64,000 nt of DNA from Flavobacteriales bacterium UBA1986 (GCA_002336245.1 DDDG01000011.1:15929-79928); one strand, 5' to 3'. Positions 8,987 through 17,867 are shown, counted from the stretch's first letter. The notes: generated by a model not told the origin, from the sequence alone. Made by a program: numbers and translations.

Positions 8987-9535
8987 TTAATCGTCGACTA
9001 AAAAATCTTTCAATTTTTTCTGGGCGAGGTGGTAATTGGACTTCACGCCTCCTTCTGAAAGGCTCAGTATATCTGCGATTTCTGTGAATTTTAAATCTTC
9101 ATAATAGCGCATTTGGAACACTATTCTTTGTTTTTCAGGAAGACTTAAAAGCGCTTTTTGAAACTTCTTTTCCGCCTCGTCGCCATCAAAATAGGAGTCT
9201 GCTTCAAGGATTTCCTCAAGATTCTTCTCTACATCGATGAGAGGAATGAAGAAGAAGCGTCTTTTCTTTTTTAGGAAATCGAGGCACTTATTTGTGGCAA
9301 TGCGAATGAGCCAAGTAGACAATTGACTGCGTTCTTCGAAGGTGTGGATCTTCTGCCAGCTTTGAATGAAAGTTTCTTGAAGGAGGTCGTCGGCGTCTTC
9401 ATGACTCAAAACGATGCGGCGAATGTGCCAGTAAAGCCGTTCTTGAAACTTGCGACAGAGAAGGTTGAAATAATAGTTCTTCGACTCAGGATTCCTCAAG
9501 CCTTCGAGCAATTCCTGATCCGAGAGGTGCTCCAT
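8987..9535 (-). CDS. RNA polymerase ECF sigma factor
   Basis: A 182-residue extracytoplasmic-function sigma-70 factor that directs RNA polymerase to stress promoters. Region 2 shows DADDLLQETFIQSWQKI and the following -10 binding helix (STWLIRIATNKCLDFLKKK). Region 4 near the C-terminus has LPEKQRIVFQMRYYEDL and the helix-turn-helix EIADILSLSEGGVKSNYH. The ATG at 9535 touches the stop of the transketolase subunit gene with no gap, so translation is probably coupled. The two genes that follow look like its regulator and sensor. Confidence 0.92.
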   Translation of the reverse strand: MEHLSDQELLEGLRNPESKNYYFNLLCRKFQERLYWHIRRIVLSHEDADDLLQETFIQSWQKIHTFEERSQLSTWLIRIATNKCLDFLKKKRRFFFIPLIDVEKNLEEILEADSYFDGDEAEKKFQKALLSLPEKQRIVFQMRYYEDLKFTEIADILSLSEGGVKSNYHLAQKKLKDFLVDD

Positions 9536-10498
9536 CTAAGCGGGATGACGTTTGCTGATCACCTTTTGAGCTGCTTCAACAATGTGCTCATTTGAAAGAC
9601 CATACTTTACAAGTAATTGCTCTGGAGTTCCACTTTCACCAAACACATCCTTAACGCCTACAAACTCAATGGGAGAAGGCGCGTTGCTCGCGAGAACTTG
9701 GGCGACACGCGAGCCCAATCCACCAATGATTTGATGTTCTTCAGCCACCACACAAGCTCCAGTCTTGCGAACGGATTTCAGAATGGCTTCTTCGTCCAAA
9801 GGTTTGATCGTGTGAATGTTGATCACCTCGGCGTCGATTCCAATTTTTTCAAGTTCTGCAGCGGCTTCCAAAGACTTCCATACGAGGTGGCCAGTAGCAA
9901 TGATGCTCAAGTCTTTTCCTTCTTTTAGAACATCTGCTTTACCAATCTTAAACTCTGCGTTGGCAGGGGTGAAGTTTGGAACTTTTGGTCTTCCAAAGCG
10001 GAGATACACAGGGCCATCCATTTCTGCGATGGCTAAAGTCGCTGCTTTGGTTTGGTTGTAATCTGCTGGGCAAATCACGGTCATGTTTGGTAACATCTGC
10101 ATCATTCCGATGTCTTCCAATATTTGGTGCGTCGCTCCATCTTCTCCTAGAGTAAGTCCTGCGTGTGAAGCGCAGATTTTTACGTTTTTGTCGGAATAAG
10201 CAATGCTCTGACGAATTTGGTCGTAGACACGTCCAGTACTGAAGTTCGCAAAGGTTCCTGTGAATGGAATTTTACCACCAATGGCGAGTCCGGCAGCAAC
10301 GCCCATCATATTCGCTTCTGCGATTCCACATTGAATGAAGCGCTCTGGCCATCGGTCTGCAAAGTCGTTCATTTTCAATGAACCGGTAAGGTCGGCGCAA
10401 AGCGCAACCACATTTTTGTTTTTTTCTCCGAGTTCACTGAGTCCATCTCCGAAGCCGGAGCGTGTGTCTTTGTTTCCTTGATTTTCGAAATAGGCCAT
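9536..10498 (-). CDS. Transketolase, C-terminal subunit (split form)
   Basis: The pyrimidine-binding and C-terminal domains of a two-subunit transketolase, which moves two-carbon units between sugar phosphates in the pentose phosphate pathway. The 320-residue product shows FIQCGIAEANMMGVAAGLA (with the glutamate that activates thiamine diphosphate), HAGLTLGEDGATHQ and the C-terminal domain around EEHQIIGGLGS. The frame is open upstream, but the ATG at 10498, one base after the VWA stop, gives the normal start (MAYFENQGNKDTRSGFGD). The partner N-terminal half is at 11930-12775, with a VWA gene between them. Confidence 0.92.
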   Translation of the reverse strand: MAYFENQGNKDTRSGFGDGLSELGEKNKNVVALCADLTGSLKMNDFADRWPERFIQCGIAEANMMGVAAGLAIGGKIPFTGTFANFSTGRVYDQIRQSIAYSDKNVKICASHAGLTLGEDGATHQILEDIGMMQMLPNMTVICPADYNQTKAATLAIAEMDGPVYLRFGRPKVPNFTPANAEFKIGKADVLKEGKDLSIIATGHLVWKSLEAAAELEKIGIDAEVINIHTIKPLDEEAILKSVRKTGACVVAEEHQIIGGLGSRVAQVLASNAPSPIEFVGVKDVFGESGTPEQLLVKYGLSNEHIVEAAQKVISKRHPA

Positions 10499-10499
10499 A

Positions 10500-11891
10500 C
10501 TAGAAATTGATTGAGGTCGAAGCTCCCGATTTGATGATGAATTCTTTTTCTTGCGTGAAGACCACACCTTTTGCTCCCGTCGGACGAAATACTGCTCGAT
10601 ATTTTCCGGGTTGAAGTGAAATGGTTTCCTTGGTTGACTTTGGATTAAGCTCAATGACTTTCTCCAAACTGTTCTTTCTTTCTACTTGAATCATGCACGG
10701 ACCAGAACCGCTGTGAGAAATGGTGACCTGTCCGGGTTTTGGAATTTCCACATTCGTGGTATGGCTTTGCGAAACCGCCACTTTATTGAGGTAAATTCTA
10801 GGAAGAGAAAGAACTTCAATATCGTAGAAGCCTGTGAGATACTTCACGCTCTCATTGATGCGTTGGACGTACAGCGTCGAGGAGTCTTGATGTTCACGAA
10901 CAATTGACTGGAAGCTCACGCGGTCGCGGTAATCTCCTGAGCGAATCTCCAGAGTTCCTTGTGGAGCATCGACGCCAATCACATTGTGTTTTCCTGGAAT
11001 CAACTGAAAACTGTCGAGCCTCACTTCTGGAATGGTATGCACTGTCATTTGGTATTGAAGAACTGGGTCGAGGGTTAAAGTGTCGGGCTGACCTTTAGCA
11101 TTCATGGTATGCATGAAATTTTCGGCAATTTTTTTCGTCTTGCGGTCGTAAAGGGTGATTGCAACATCCGTTTCCGAGGGATTGCCGCTTTCGTCGACCA
11201 AGTTGATTTGAGCGGTGGTGGAGTTGAGGGCTTGCGAGATCACAACACCCAAAACCTTCTTGAAAGTGTTTTCATCCGAAGCGTCGTAGAAGTTCCCCAT
11301 GCATTCGAAGCTTTCGCGGAAATCCAAATCAAGTCCGATTCCAATCACGAAGGGTTTTAATACAATGCCCTGATCTTGCAGCATCATCGACACGGCACAT
11401 GGGTCGCCGCCACATTCTTCGATTCCATCCGTAATCATGATGATGATGTTTCGACAGTTGGCGCAGAAAGTGAAATCCTCACCAGCTTTTTCCAAAGTCA
11501 TCGCAATGGGAGTGGTTCCTTTCGGGACGATCTTTCTCAAGCGGGCTTTGATGCGTTCCGCATTGTTTGCTCCGAAAGGCACCTCCAATTTGGTGTCGTT
11601 GCAATCTTGCCCCATTCGGTAGTACTTCTGATGGCCGTATACGCGCAGAGCCAACTCAAGATTTTCTTCATCTCTCAAACTGTCCATGGCTTGCGATAAC
11701 AGGCGCTGGGCGACCTCATTCTTGTTGGTCGTCTGCCACTTTCCATTCATGCTGTTCGAAGCATCAAAAATGAAAAGGATTCGGGTTTTTGGTTCTTGGG
11801 TCTTTGTCCCGTATTGGGCTGAAAGGCGCGTTGAATTCGCCAGAAAGGCTAACAGTAGAAATAATGTGATTCGATTAAAACTCATCCTCAT
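10500..11891 (-). CDS. Secreted von Willebrand factor A domain protein
   Basis: A 463-residue exported protein with an N-terminal signal (about 7-25) and a VWA domain (about 36-235). The metal-ion-dependent adhesion site is intact: D43-x-S45-x-S47, the threonine of KGTTP and the aspartate of ITDGIEECGG. Cysteines around FCANCR and GGDPC could form disulfides. The rest (about 240-463) is beta-rich, like carboxypeptidase-regulatory or PEGA-type modules (PGKYRAVFRPTGAKG). The substrate or partner is unknown. It sits between the two transketolase halves, 38 bp after the first and 1 bp before the second, although its product should leave the cytoplasm. Confidence 0.85.
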   Translation of the reverse strand: MRMSFNRITLFLLLAFLANSTRLSAQYGTKTQEPKTRILFIFDASNSMNGKWQTTNKNEVAQRLLSQAMDSLRDEENLELALRVYGHQKYYRMGQDCNDTKLEVPFGANNAERIKARLRKIVPKGTTPIAMTLEKAGEDFTFCANCRNIIIMITDGIEECGGDPCAVSMMLQDQGIVLKPFVIGIGLDLDFRESFECMGNFYDASDENTFKKVLGVVISQALNSTTAQINLVDESGNPSETDVAITLYDRKTKKIAENFMHTMNAKGQPDTLTLDPVLQYQMTVHTIPEVRLDSFQLIPGKHNVIGVDAPQGTLEIRSGDYRDRVSFQSIVREHQDSSTLYVQRINESVKYLTGFYDIEVLSLPRIYLNKVAVSQSHTTNVEIPKPGQVTISHSGSGPCMIQVERKNSLEKVIELNPKSTKETISLQPGKYRAVFRPTGAKGVVFTQEKEFIIKSGASTSINF

Positions 11892-11929
11892 TTTTCAATC
11901 AGAAATCAAATACCTCGCCAAGGCAAATG

Positions 11930-12775
11930 CTAATAGTCTTGGTAGGTCTCTTCCAGTTGCCCTAAAGCATTCGCCAGTTGCTCATCGTTTGGAGGAATCC
12001 CGTGCCATTTGTGTGAACCCATCATAAAGTCAACTCCTTGACCCATTTCTGTTTTCATTAGGATGACGATTGGCTTCCCTTGTCCTGATTTTGACTTCGC
12101 TTCTTTCAAGGTGGCAACAACATTTTCTATGTTGGCTCCATCCATATGCATCACGTCCCAATTGAAGGATTTGAATTTATCCTCTAGGCTGTCGATGTTC
12201 ATGGTTTCATCTACATCGCCGTCGATCTGACGGTTGTTGCAATCGATTGTGGAGATGAGGTTGTCGACCTTATGAAATGCTGCCGCCATGGCCGCTTCCC
12301 AAATCTGACCTTCTTGCATTTCGCCATCACCATGAAGAGTGTACACGATGCGGTCGTCGCCGTCGAGTTTCTTTGCCATTGCAGCACCGATGGCTACGCT
12401 CATTCCTTGTCCGAGAGAACCTGAGGCCACTCGAATTCCTGGAAGACCTTCTTCTGTAGCCGGGTGTCCTTGCAATCTTGAATTTAAGATTCGGAAGGTG
12501 TTGAGCTCTTCGCGCTCAAAAAATCCGGCGAAGGATAAGGTTGAATACCAGACGGGAGAAATGTGTCCGTTTGAAAGAAAGAAAAGGTCTTCATTTTTTC
12601 CTTCCATGCTGAAATTCTTCGCATCGTACTTCATGATTTCGAAGTAGAGTGCTACGAAATATTCTACAGCTCCTAAGGAACCACCAGGGTGCCCAGATTG
12701 TACTCTGTGAACCATTCGTACAATGTCTCTTCTGACTTGGCTGCAGATGGCCTTCATTTCTTGGATTTCCGCCAT
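11930..12775 (-). CDS. Transketolase, N-terminal subunit (split form)
   Basis: The pyrophosphate-binding half of a split transketolase (281 residues). Visible motifs: HPGGSLGAVEY near residue 29, the substrate-site SNGHISP, GQGMSVAIGAA, and the thiamine diphosphate/Mg motif GDGEMQEGQIWEAAMAA followed by the metal-binding N in IDCNNRQIDG. Length matches separate N-terminal subunits of bacteria and archaea with split enzymes. The ATG at 12775 is the first gene of the minus-strand unit that continues through VWA, the C-terminal subunit, the sigma factor, the one-TM protein and the Spy-like gene. The divergent ychF begins 131 bp away. Confidence 0.93.
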   Translation of the reverse strand: MAEIQEMKAICSQVRRDIVRMVHRVQSGHPGGSLGAVEYFVALYFEIMKYDAKNFSMEGKNEDLFFLSNGHISPVWYSTLSFAGFFEREELNTFRILNSRLQGHPATEEGLPGIRVASGSLGQGMSVAIGAAMAKKLDGDDRIVYTLHGDGEMQEGQIWEAAMAAAFHKVDNLISTIDCNNRQIDGDVDETMNIDSLEDKFKSFNWDVMHMDGANIENVVATLKEAKSKSGQGKPIVILMKTEMGQGVDFMMGSHKWHGIPPNDEQLANALGQLEETYQDY

Positions 12776-12855
12776 GGATGGGGGGTTTGGTTTCGTTGAC
12801 GAAATTATGTTTTTTGCCTCCGGACAACTTGTTCGTGTTGAAAACTTTGAAAACT

Positions 12856-12884
12856 TTTGAATCCCGCATTATCTCTTATTTTCG
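12856..12884 (+). promoter_or_regulatory. Putative ychF promoter (TTTG, 17 bp, TATTTTCG)
   Basis: A TTTG -33-type box at 12856-12859 and TATTTTCG (7 of 8 to TAnnTTTG) at 12877-12884, 22 bp before the ychF ATG. The spacing fits flavobacterial promoters. Confidence 0.4.
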
Positions 12885-12906
12885 CGGCTCATTAAACGCA
12901 TCCATT

Positions 12907-14004
12907 ATGGCCCTGAAATGTGGCATCGTCGGACTTCCCAATGTTGGAAAATCCACCCTCTTCAACTGCTTGTCTAACGCCAAGGCGCAATCGGCGAATT
13001 TTCCTTTTTGCACCATCGAGCCCAATGTAGGTGTAATCAACGTTCCTGATGAGCGTTTGAATAAGCTGTCGGAGCTTGTAAATCCGCAGAAAGTTCAAGC
13101 CGCGACCGTCGAAATCGTTGACATAGCCGGATTGGTGAAAGGAGCTTCGCAAGGCGAAGGTTTGGGAAATCAGTTCTTAGGGAACATTCGAGAGTGTCAT
13201 GCCATTTTGCATGTCTTGCGGTGTTTCGACGACGACAACATCGTTCACGTCGACGGTTCAGTTGATCCCATTCGCGACAAGGAGGTCATCGATTATGAGC
13301 TTCAGATTAAAGATTTGGAAACGGTTGACAAGGCAATCGAGAAGATTCAACGTCAAGTTAAGATTGGAGATAAAGAAGCGGCAAAAGAGTATGAACTTCT
13401 TAAAACCTACAAGGAAACATTAGAAGCTGGAAAGGCTGCACGCTCAGTACAGCTTGAAGAGAAGAATCGTGAAATCGGGGAAAACCTCTTCTTACTCACA
13501 AACAAACCAATATTGTACGTCTGTAATGTTGACGAAGGTTCCGTGCAAAATGGGAACAAACATGTTGAGTGTGTCAAGGAAATGGTCGCCGCAGAAAATG
13601 CTGAAGTCATTGTGGTTGGAGCGGGCATCGAGTCTGAAATCACCGAATTGACCGACCCTGATGAGCGTGAGATGTTTTTGGGTGAATTGGGACTAGAGGA
13701 GCCAGGAGTAAACCGACTTATACGTCAAGCCTATAGTTTGCTGGATCTGCGCACCTATTTCACTGCAGGTGAAAAGGAAGTTCGGGCTTGGACGATCCAT
13801 GCTGGAGATACTGCCCCACAAGCTGCTGGAGTCATTCATACCGATTTCGAGAAGGGCTTCATTAGAGCTGAAGTCATTGCTTACAACGACTATGTCTCTC
13901 TCGGTTCTGAGAATGCTGTGAAAGAAGCTGGTAAACTAAAAGTAGAAGGCAAGGAGTACGAAGTGCAAGACGGAGATGTGATGCACTTTAGGTTTAATGT
14001 GTAG
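12907..14004 (+). CDS. ychF: Redox-regulated ATPase YchF (Obg family)
   Basis: A 365-residue P-loop ATPase of the Obg/HflX clade that binds ribosomes and is linked to stress and translation control. G1 is GLPNVGKST near residue 9; an ADP/ATP-preferring specificity motif lies at NVDE (about residue 202) instead of NKxD, as expected for YchF. The C-terminal TGS-like domain (about 280-365) includes RTYFTAGEKEVRAWTI and GFIRAEVIAYNDYV. An open frame reaches back to 12778, but the ATG at 12907 gives the usual length and N-terminus. It is a single gene, divergent from the transketolase unit. Confidence 0.95.
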   Translation: MALKCGIVGLPNVGKSTLFNCLSNAKAQSANFPFCTIEPNVGVINVPDERLNKLSELVNPQKVQAATVEIVDIAGLVKGASQGEGLGNQFLGNIRECHAILHVLRCFDDDNIVHVDGSVDPIRDKEVIDYELQIKDLETVDKAIEKIQRQVKIGDKEAAKEYELLKTYKETLEAGKAARSVQLEEKNREIGENLFLLTNKPILYVCNVDEGSVQNGNKHVECVKEMVAAENAEVIVVGAGIESEITELTDPDEREMFLGELGLEEPGVNRLIRQAYSLLDLRTYFTAGEKEVRAWTIHAGDTAPQAAGVIHTDFEKGFIRAEVIAYNDYVSLGSENAVKEAGKLKVEGKEYEVQDGDVMHFRFNV

Positions 14005-14090
14005 CCTGCTTCATTCTTTTCTTGGTCAACAATTCTAGTCCTGGGTAGTTTAGATTGCAATACCATTAAAAAGAATTCGTTCAAGAGCCT

Positions 14091-15236
14091 ATGTTCAGAT
14101 TTACCCTAATTATCACCCTTTTGAGCTTTGCTTCCTGCAACAAAGCCCCCGAACCACTGACCAATTGTGGTGACACCCAGGGTTACTGCCTAGAATGTGC
14201 CGACGAATTGGGGACAAGTTCGTCCAGAGGATTGCTTTTCAGCGACAACAGTTTGGTGTTATCTGGCTCCGCTTCCAAGGGTGCCGGCAGTGCCGACCAA
14301 GGCTTTATCCTGAAGTATGATTTTACTACCGACCTCCGCTGGAAGGAGAGCATCGATGCAGAGGGCGATGAAGACGTATATGATTTTGCCGAAGACGACC
14401 GATATTGGTATCTCGCTGGTGGTGAACAGTTGCGCATTGATTTTTTCTACGGTTTTGTCTACCGCATCGAGAAGACTTCATTTGACATTACGAAGGAGTT
14501 TTTCAGTGGGGAAGGAGAAGCGCAATTCAACGCTGTATTACCTACCGAAGACGGTTTCTATGCCGCTGGTTGGAGTAGGGGACTGGGTGAAAATCGAGAT
14601 CTCTTTCTCAAAAAAGTGAGTGCTTCCGGAGAGGAACTTCTTGAAGAATATGTAGGAGGCTCAGAAGTCGAAAGTGCTGTTGATTTGGTTGCTGTAGGGA
14701 ACGATTTGTACGTCTTGGGTTTTACCTACAGCTTCGGTGAAGGCGGTCGGGAATACTACCTTTTAAAATACACCAACGATGAATTGGTTTGGGCGAAAAC
14801 TTATGGCTCACCGGCCTATGAAGAACCCCAAAACATCATCGCTACCAGTGATGGAAATCTGCTCATAGCGGGACATTCAACTGAATTTGATGCCGATCAC
14901 GATGCACATTGTTTGAAGTTGGATTTGGAGGGAAATGTGATTTGGGAGAAGTGGATTGGAGGCGATCAGCACGATGGATGTGAGGGCTTGCTTGAAACAG
15001 GAGAGGGCAACTACATATTCGTCGCGCGTTCCGAGAGCTTTTCCGAAAAATCGGCGGTCTACTTATTTGAGCTCAACCCCAATGGAGACCTGTTAAGGGA
15101 GAAAGTGATTTCGAGCAGCGATTTAGTAGAAGCCTACGACATTGTGGAAGGTCCTTTTCAATATCACCTCTCTGGGCGGAAGATCGTCGATGGCGAGGAT
15201 CGAACCATGGTTCTGCATTTGAATAAGGATTTTTAA
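14091..15236 (+). CDS. Lipoprotein with repeated propeller-like blades
   Basis: A 381-residue lipoprotein (signal ending FASC, Cys16) of unknown function. After a short cysteine-rich stretch (NCGDTQGYCLEC) the sequence has about six repeats of roughly 50 residues. Each has a DGF/DGN/GNDLYV turn, G(W/H)S and a kinship to LLKYTNDELVWAKTYG, as in delta-60 or SBBP-type beta-propellers found in many Bacteroidota surface proteins. A binding or scaffold role at the cell surface is an inference. It stands alone; its stop is directly followed by an octamer repeat array. Confidence 0.75.
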   Translation: MFRFTLIITLLSFASCNKAPEPLTNCGDTQGYCLECADELGTSSSRGLLFSDNSLVLSGSASKGAGSADQGFILKYDFTTDLRWKESIDAEGDEDVYDFAEDDRYWYLAGGEQLRIDFFYGFVYRIEKTSFDITKEFFSGEGEAQFNAVLPTEDGFYAAGWSRGLGENRDLFLKKVSASGEELLEEYVGGSEVESAVDLVAVGNDLYVLGFTYSFGEGGREYYLLKYTNDELVWAKTYGSPAYEEPQNIIATSDGNLLIAGHSTEFDADHDAHCLKLDLEGNVIWEKWIGGDQHDGCEGLLETGEGNYIFVARSESFSEKSAVYLFELNPNGDLLREKVISSSDLVEAYDIVEGPFQYHLSGRKIVDGEDRTMVLHLNKDF

Positions 15237-15371
15237 GGATGTGGAAATGTGAAAATGTGAAAATGTGAAAATGTGAGAATGTGAAGATGTGGAAATGTGA
15301 AGATGTGCAAATGTGAAGATGGGGAGATGTGAAAATGTGCGAATTTGGAAATGTGAGAATGAGGAAATTTG
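15237..15371. repeat. Octamer tandem repeat array, consensus RAAATGTG (16 units)
   Basis: Sixteen contiguous 8-bp units run from 15244 to 15371, preceded by a partial unit that begins right after the stop at 15236. Most differ from AAAATGTG by one or two bases. The last two units (AGAATGAG, GAAATTTG) are degenerate in the same way as the end of a second array at 15660-15715. Codon-free: the apparent minus-strand reading frame here is just the repeat translated. Confidence 0.95.
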
Positions 15372-15414
15372 CAACCTAAAACCCTTAATTAGGGATTACA
15401 TATCTCGGGCCCTA

Positions 15415-15454
15415 ATCCCAAATCCAATTTTACTCTTGCTTCAATCTTATATCT
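15415..15454 (+). repeat. 40-bp direct repeat, copy 1
   Basis: Forty bases starting ATCCCAAATCCAATTTTACT are repeated exactly at 15601-15640. No coding potential is evident. It lies just after the first octamer array. Confidence 0.95.
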
Positions 15455-15470
15455 CAAATGCCCTTTGAGT

Positions 15471-15528
15471 GACTGAGTTCATCGAAGTCCGGGTAAATTA
15501 ATGCCCTTCGACAAGCTCAGGGTGACTG
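15471..15528. repeat. REP-like inverted pair
   Basis: GACTGAGTTCATCGAAGTC at 15471-15489 and, in opposite orientation, CCCTTCGACAAGCTCAGGG at 15504-15522 with GTGACTGAG after it. Related single copies (CTGAGCCTGTCGAAG) occur at 59302 and 59763. The arrangement of two related units head to head resembles a REPIN; no transposase gene is in the window. Confidence 0.6.
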
Positions 15529-15600
15529 AGGTTTAATGGTGGACTATGAGTGCTGACCTAAGTATGGTTTAGAGTAGAACCAAACACATCTCTTGCCCAT

Positions 15601-15640
15601 ATCCCAAATCCAATTTTACTCTTGCTTCAATCTTATATCT
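15601..15640 (+). repeat. 40-bp direct repeat, copy 2
   Basis: Exact copy of 15415-15454, placed before the second octamer array. The preceding bases CATCTCTTGCCCATATCCCAA also recur in inverted form near 15825-15848. Confidence 0.95.
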
Positions 15641-15659
15641 AAACTGAGTATAGAGCATT

Positions 15660-15715
15660 GAAATGTGCGAATGTGGGAATGTGGAAATGTGAAGATGCGG
15701 GAATGAGGAAATTTG
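15660..15715. repeat. Octamer tandem repeat array, second copy (7 units)
   Basis: Seven units of the same RAAATGTG octamer, ending in GGAATGAG then GAAATTTG. That is the same degenerate end as the array at 15237-15371, so the two arrays share ancestry. Confidence 0.92.
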
Positions 15716-15718
15716 TCA

Positions 15719-15809
<91 letters not shown>

Positions 15810-15899
15810 CTCCATCAATCGGATATGGGATTTGGGCAAGAGATATGTCGATGATCGATGACCGATTGTCAATTCCCAATTGTGAATGCTTGATTTTTC

Positions 15900-15920
15900 A
15901 CTCATCACTCATCACTCATC
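15900..15920. repeat. Three tandem ACTCATC heptamers
   Basis: Three exact copies in the last part of the 773-bp gene-free stretch before parE. A TAAGTTTA box at 15956-15963 (7 of 8 to TAnnTTTG) is the only promoter-like signal seen between here and the parE start. Confidence 0.85.
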
Positions 15921-16009
15921 CGCACATAGTTGATATCTCTGTGGAAAAGCAAGTGTAAGTTTAGTGTCAAAGCAGCATTACTACAGCTATTTTAGAGCCC
16001 AAGTAGACT

Positions 16010-17866
16010 ATGGAAGAAGTAACATACGACGAATCGAACATCCGCTCACTCGAGTGGCACGAACACGTTCGGCTTAGGCCGGGTATGTACATCGGGAAAC
16101 TGGGTGATGGCTCGGCTCCCGACGATGGCATCTACATTTTACTGAAGGAAACCATCGACAATTGCATCGATGAATTTGTGATGGGAAATGGTAAAACCAT
16201 CGACATTTCCATCAAGGATAAAACCGTAAAAATTCGCGACTATGGTCGGGGCATTCCACTAGGGAAGGTTGTCGATGTAGTCAGTAAGATGAATACGGGT
16301 GGTAAATACGACTCCAAAGCCTTCAAAAAGTCCGTTGGTTTGAACGGAGTTGGTTCGAAAGCTGTCAATGCACTCTCTGTGCTTTTTCGGGTAGAATCGA
16401 TACGGGACGGCAAACTCAAGCGTGCCGAATTTGAGCGCGGAATCATCAAAGAAGATTTTCCGATTGAAGACTCGAGCGTTCGCAAGGGAACGCGCATCAC
16501 CTTCACTCCAGACGAGACCATCTTCAAGAATTATAAATTCCGGGAAGAGTACATCGAACGGATGTTGTGGAATTATGCCTTTCTCAACACGGGTCTGAAG
16601 ATCAACTTCAACAATCAAGAGTTTTATTCCGAGAAAGGACTTCACGACCTGCTCGACCAATACATTTCAGAAGAGCCGGTATATCCAATCATTCATCTTC
16701 ATGGAGATGATATTGAAGTAGCGATCAGTCATACCAATGCCTACGGCGAAGAGTATTACTCATTTGTGAACGGCCAGCACACTACTCAAGGTGGAACGCA
16801 CCAGGGTGCTTTTCGCGAAGCCTACGTGCGCGCGATTCGGGATTTCTACGGAAAGAATTATGAAGCTGTAGATATACGCGGCGGAATCATTGCTGCAGTC
16901 TCAGTGAAAGTAATGGAGCCCGTTTTTGAATCGCAAACAAAAACGAAACTTGGCTCGAACGAGATAGAACCTGGTGGTACCTCCATGCGTGCTTTTGTGA
17001 ACGACTTCATGTCCAAGGCATTGGACGACTATCTGCACAGGAATCAGGCCGTTGCTGATGCGCTTCAAAAGAAAATTTTACGCGCAGAGAAAGAGCGAAA
17101 AGAGCTTTCAGGGATCAAGAAGTTGGCGCGGAAACGAGCCAAGGAAGTGAGCTTGCACAATAAGAAACTGCGCGATTGCCGAGTTCATTTGAATACGCCC
17201 AAGGATGATGAGCGTAAGTTGGCCTCAACTCTTTTCATCACAGAGGGCGATTCTGCTTCGGGTTCAATCACCAAGGCACGAGATGTGAACACTCAAGCGG
17301 TGTTCAGTTTGAAGGGAAAGCCTTTGAACTGCTTTGGTCTTACCAAGAAAATCGTTTACGAAAATGAGGAGTTCAACCTGCTTCAGGCAGCACTCAACAT
17401 TGAAGACGGTTTGGACGACTTGCGCTACAACAACATTGTACTCGCAACTGATGCCGATGTGGATGGTATGCACATTCGGCTTCTGCTCATCACTTTCTTC
17501 TTGCAGTTCTTCCCAGACTTGGTAAAGAATGGTCACCTCTATGTATTGGAGACGCCACTCTTTCGGGTTCGAAACAAAAAAGAAACACGCTACTGTTACT
17601 CAGATGAGGAGCGCCAGAAAGCCATGAACGACTTGGGTAAGAATCCTGAGATTACACGATTTAAGGGATTGGGTGAGATTTCTCCAGATGAGTTTAAACA
17701 CTTCATTGGTGCCGACATTCGATTGAGTCCGGTGCTGGTAGGAAAAGATTCTCCAATTCACAAGATGCTTGAGTTCTACATGGGTAAAAACACCCCCGAT
17801 CGTCAGCAGTTTATCATCAACAATTTGAAGGTCGAGAAAGACCTCATAGAGGAAGAAGCAGCATAA
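16010..17866 (+). CDS. parE: DNA topoisomerase IV subunit B (ParE)
   Basis: The ATPase and TOPRIM subunit of topoisomerase IV, which decatenates daughter chromosomes. The 618-residue protein has the GHKL ATPase site (ETIDNCIDEF near residue 47, DYGRGIP near 82, GLNGVGSKAVNAL near 109), the transducer domain, and the TOPRIM motifs EGDSASG (near 413) and DADVDGMH (near 483). The C-terminal tail is the short type-IIA ending. Length and KPLNCF after the TOPRIM glutamate favour ParE-type over GyrB. It is followed one base later by parC. Confidence 0.92.
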   Translation: MEEVTYDESNIRSLEWHEHVRLRPGMYIGKLGDGSAPDDGIYILLKETIDNCIDEFVMGNGKTIDISIKDKTVKIRDYGRGIPLGKVVDVVSKMNTGGKYDSKAFKKSVGLNGVGSKAVNALSVLFRVESIRDGKLKRAEFERGIIKEDFPIEDSSVRKGTRITFTPDETIFKNYKFREEYIERMLWNYAFLNTGLKINFNNQEFYSEKGLHDLLDQYISEEPVYPIIHLHGDDIEVAISHTNAYGEEYYSFVNGQHTTQGGTHQGAFREAYVRAIRDFYGKNYEAVDIRGGIIAAVSVKVMEPVFESQTKTKLGSNEIEPGGTSMRAFVNDFMSKALDDYLHRNQAVADALQKKILRAEKERKELSGIKKLARKRAKEVSLHNKKLRDCRVHLNTPKDDERKLASTLFITEGDSASGSITKARDVNTQAVFSLKGKPLNCFGLTKKIVYENEEFNLLQAALNIEDGLDDLRYNNIVLATDADVDGMHIRLLLITFFLQFFPDLVKNGHLYVLETPLFRVRNKKETRYCYSDEERQKAMNDLGKNPEITRFKGLGEISPDEFKHFIGADIRLSPVLVGKDSPIHKMLEFYMGKNTPDRQQFIINNLKVEKDLIEEEAA

Positions 17867-17867
17867 A

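Noticed and set aside
9536..12775. A frameshifted single transketolase gene
   Set aside because: Both halves have complete, correctly sized domains with their own starts, as in known split enzymes; a VWA gene separates them.
15123..15374. Minus-strand frame with repeated FSHFHIST-like sequence
   Set aside because: It is the octamer array read in one frame (24-bp period), not a gene.
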